This document shows positions 62,196 through 64,000 of a stretch of 64,000 nucleotides of DNA, piece after piece. The position numbers and the translations under genes are program-made. The notes beneath the pieces were generated by a model. The model was given only the letters and a program-made list of their open reading frames with translations, did not search any database and was not told where the DNA came from. This stretch comes from Dictyobacter kobayashii (lineage in GTDB: Bacteria; Chloroflexota; Ktedonobacteria; Ktedonobacterales; Ktedonobacteraceae), in contig NZ_BIFS01000001.1 in the NCBI RefSeq assembly GCF_003967555.1, positions 3,968,001 through 4,032,000 of the forward strand, in the 5' to 3' direction. How positions within the stretch are numbered: the stretch's first letter is position 1; every line of letters begins with the position of its first letter.

Positions 62196-63316
62196 TTAGA
62201 GCTTAGCCCGCTCGTACTGTTTCGGCCAGGTAACATCCTGTGACAGTTCTCGGGCGGCTCTTAATGGCCAATGTGGATCGCGTAAGAGCTCACGTGCCAG
62301 GAAGACCATATCTGCCTGGTGTTGACTTACAATCTGATTGGCCTGTGTCGCTTCGGTAATCAAACCAACTGCACCCGTCGCAATATCTGCCTGTTGACGA
62401 ATAGCTTCGGCGAAAGGCACCTGATAACCAGGAGCAACAGGGATTTTCACTTTCTCAACGTTACCTCCTGAGGAAACATCGACCAGGTCTACCCCATGTT
62501 CTTTGAGCGCACGGCCTATCTCAACGCTCTCTTCGATGGTCAATCCTCCCTCGATCCAATCGCTAGCCGATATACGCACCAACAAAGGCAATTCGGCAGG
62601 CATGACCTGGCGGATAGCATCTGTAACCTCCAGGAGGAAACGCATACGATTCTGGAGCGAGCCACCATATTCATCGGTGCGGTGGTTAGAGTAAGGTGAG
62701 AGGAACTCATGGACTAGGTAACCGTGAGCGGCATGAATTTCAAGCACCTGGAAACCTGCCTTGAGCGCCCTACGGGCCCCTTCCTGGAAGCTGTGTACCA
62801 CTTTCGCGATCTCGCTGCTGGAAAGTTCAACAGGCAAAGGATAGTTCTGAGCAAAGCGGATCGCGCTTGGCGCAACTGTTTCCCAACCGCCGTCTTCACG
62901 AGCAACCTCGCCATTACCACTCCAGGGTCTAAAGGTGCTGGCTTTTCTGCCTGCATGCGCCAACTGTATGGCTGGAATTGCGCCCTGGGACTTAATGAAA
63001 GCGGTAATGCGGGACAGCATCTCTATATGCTCATCGCGATAGATGCCTAGATCCTGGGAGAAATGCGTCCCCGGGCCTCCACTGCGGTGGCCTCGGTCAT
63101 GACGAGGGCTGCGCCTCCAACGGCAAATGAGCCTAAATGGACCAGGTGCCAATCAGTCGCAAAACCATCGGTCGAAGAATACTGACACATTGGTGCTACC
63201 GCGATACGGTTGCGTAAGGTCAGGCCGCGTAATGTATATGGTTGAAACAAAGGAACAGTATTTATCTGCTCACCTAATGAAGCATTTTGAGAATTGCTCA
63301 TAGGGAGGGTGGTCAT
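62196..63316 (-). CDS. Old Yellow Enzyme (NADH:flavin oxidoreductase), YqjM-like (frameshifted)
   Basis: About 373 aa when joined at ~63058. N-terminal LFQPYTLRGLTLRNRIAVAPMCQYSSTDGFATDWHLVHLGSFAVGG (read in segments) with the Cys of the YqjM class. Then in the -1 frame DLGIYRDEHIEML, AIQLAHAGRKAS, IHAAHGYLVHEFLSPYSNHRTDEYGGSLQNRMRFLLEV (segments) with the catalytic HAAHGYL, and LVRISASDWIEGG. One C seems to be lost on the coding strand (GGG at 63056-63058): ISP-QDLGIY is restored by one more base. ATG 63316 has AAGGAG 9 nt upstream. Reduces activated alkenes with NAD(P)H. Confidence 0.9.
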
Positions 63317-63480
63317 ATTGAAACACTCCTTGTTATTTGAATGTTATTTGTGAAAAGATTTTTTATTAGATACCACCAGGGAGCCATATATCCACTGGCT
63401 CTGATGGACCACTGATTAATTTCTTACATACAAACAAACATCTGTACTGCTGTGTATTATTCCAATCCACTTTTGACCGC

Positions 63481-63530
63481 AGAATAATAAGGAGGTCCAA
63501 CGTACGTACGCCAGGCCTCCTTATTATTCT
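63481..63530 (-). terminator. hairpin terminator after the aldehyde-dehydrogenase-like gene
   Basis: 15-bp perfect arms (AGAATAATAAGGAGG/CCTCCTTATTATTCT), 40 nt beyond the stop at 63571. Confidence 0.55.
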
Positions 63531-63570
63531 TATGGTTGTATGTAGTTATGTGGGTTGCTCTAGTGAGGTT

Positions 63571-64000
63571 TTAGCCAGACAACGCTGTTTTAATGATGGC
63601 CGGAATTTTCCACCAGGAGGGAGCCGTCTCAAACTGCACCATCTGTTTGAAGAGCTTGCGTGAGATACGGGACTGGTTGGTAAACCAGGGTGGGGCGGGC
63701 TTGCTCCTGAATGGGGCGTAGAGCACGCTTTTCTGGGGTTGAGAGAACATCAAAGAATTATGCACAACATCATTGCCAGACTGGATGTCATAGATCTCGT
63801 GGCCGGGGAAGGCCCCCCAGGTTGTTGATCCAAGTACAAAACTGGTGCCGGCCCAATAATTGATACCAATACTGCCATAGCGGAGTTGCGCGACAGCTTT
63901 ATCGACAGCCGCCGCGATAGCCGGATCTTTTAAGGAGCCAGGATGTACCAGCAAGGTAATATTGAGGGTCCCCCAGAGTTGTTCATTGGCGAACTGTACG
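63571..64000 (-). CDS. aldehyde-dehydrogenase-like protein, C-terminal part (partial)
   Basis: The frame is open to the window edge (VQFANEQLWGTLNITLLVHPGS upstream of the first TTG), so the gene extends beyond 64000. The visible 142 codons resemble the C-terminal region of aldehyde-dehydrogenase-superfamily proteins (GSIGINYWAGTSFVLGSTTWGAFPGH with the Asn/Gly pattern seen after the catalytic domain), ending ETAPSWWKIPAIIKTALSG. The catalytic Cys/Glu region lies outside the window, so activity cannot be judged. Confidence 0.7.
   Translation of the reverse strand, partial: VQFANEQLWGTLNITLLVHPGSLKDPAIAAAVDKAVAQLRYGSIGINYWAGTSFVLGSTTWGAFPGHEIYDIQSGNDVVHNSLMFSQPQKSVLYAPFRSKPAPPWFTNQSRISRKLFKQMVQFETAPSWWKIPAIIKTALSG

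Overview
The window looks like chromosome from a member of the Chloroflexota, most likely a Ktedonobacteria-like soil filamentous bacterium. This is inferred from gene content: a LysW-carrier lysine pathway, a class I lysyl-tRNA synthetase, several Hanks-type kinases with zinc ribbons, E1/E2 pyruvate dehydrogenase genes, a DrrAB-like exporter, and many palindromic repeats between genes. No rRNA, tRNA, CRISPR array, prophage or complete insertion sequence was seen.

Layout. 1-5.7 kb: start of an unknown gene behind two terminator-like hairpins, a polytopic membrane protein, an ABC exporter pair and a TPR-containing Ser/Thr kinase, all on the minus strand. 5.98-18.3 kb: the core of the window, two T-box riboswitches in series followed by lysW-lysX-lysY-lysZ-lysJ/lysK-homocitrate synthase-lysT-lysU-homoisocitrate dehydrogenase and class I LysRS. 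Both T-boxes carry AAG (Lys) at the expected specifier position, so the alpha-aminoadipate route to lysine appears to be governed by tRNA-Lys charging. 18.4-32.4 kb: mixed metabolic and housekeeping genes (SRPBCC proteins, FAH-family hydrolase, two SDRs, a membrane-anchored MutS-like ATPase, SirB1-like protein, DUF983, acetoacetyl-CoA synthetase, two membrane/secreted proteins). 32.8-38.7 kb: a striking pair, a receptor-like kinase with an extracytoplasmic binding-protein-like domain and a lipoprotein joining the same type of domain to a VWA domain, then a response regulator. 39.2-46.2 kb: recQ, a small regulator/CPBP/DUF5808 cluster ending in a CPBP-transposase chimera, and xylose isomerase. 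46.5-53.7 kb: small membrane proteins, a third kinase, nitroreductase, lactate-monooxygenase-like enzyme, acyltransferase. 54.0-57.4 kb: pdhA-pdhB-E2. 58.1-64 kb: a zinc-ribbon/TM/BACON-type surface protein with two unknown genes, an Old Yellow Enzyme homologue and the end of an aldehyde-dehydrogenase-like gene.

Two things cut across the window. First, at least three families of intergenic palindromic repeats occur. In two of them the stem sequences differ between copies but remain self-complementary, next to conserved modules. Second, eight genes (lysJ/lysK, an SRPBCC gene, an SDR, recQ, a transposase remnant, xylA, the BACON-type gene and the Old Yellow Enzyme) are each broken by what looks like one missing base in a short homopolymer. 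The uniform direction points to sequencing or assembly error rather than eight pseudogenes, so these genes are probably intact in the organism.
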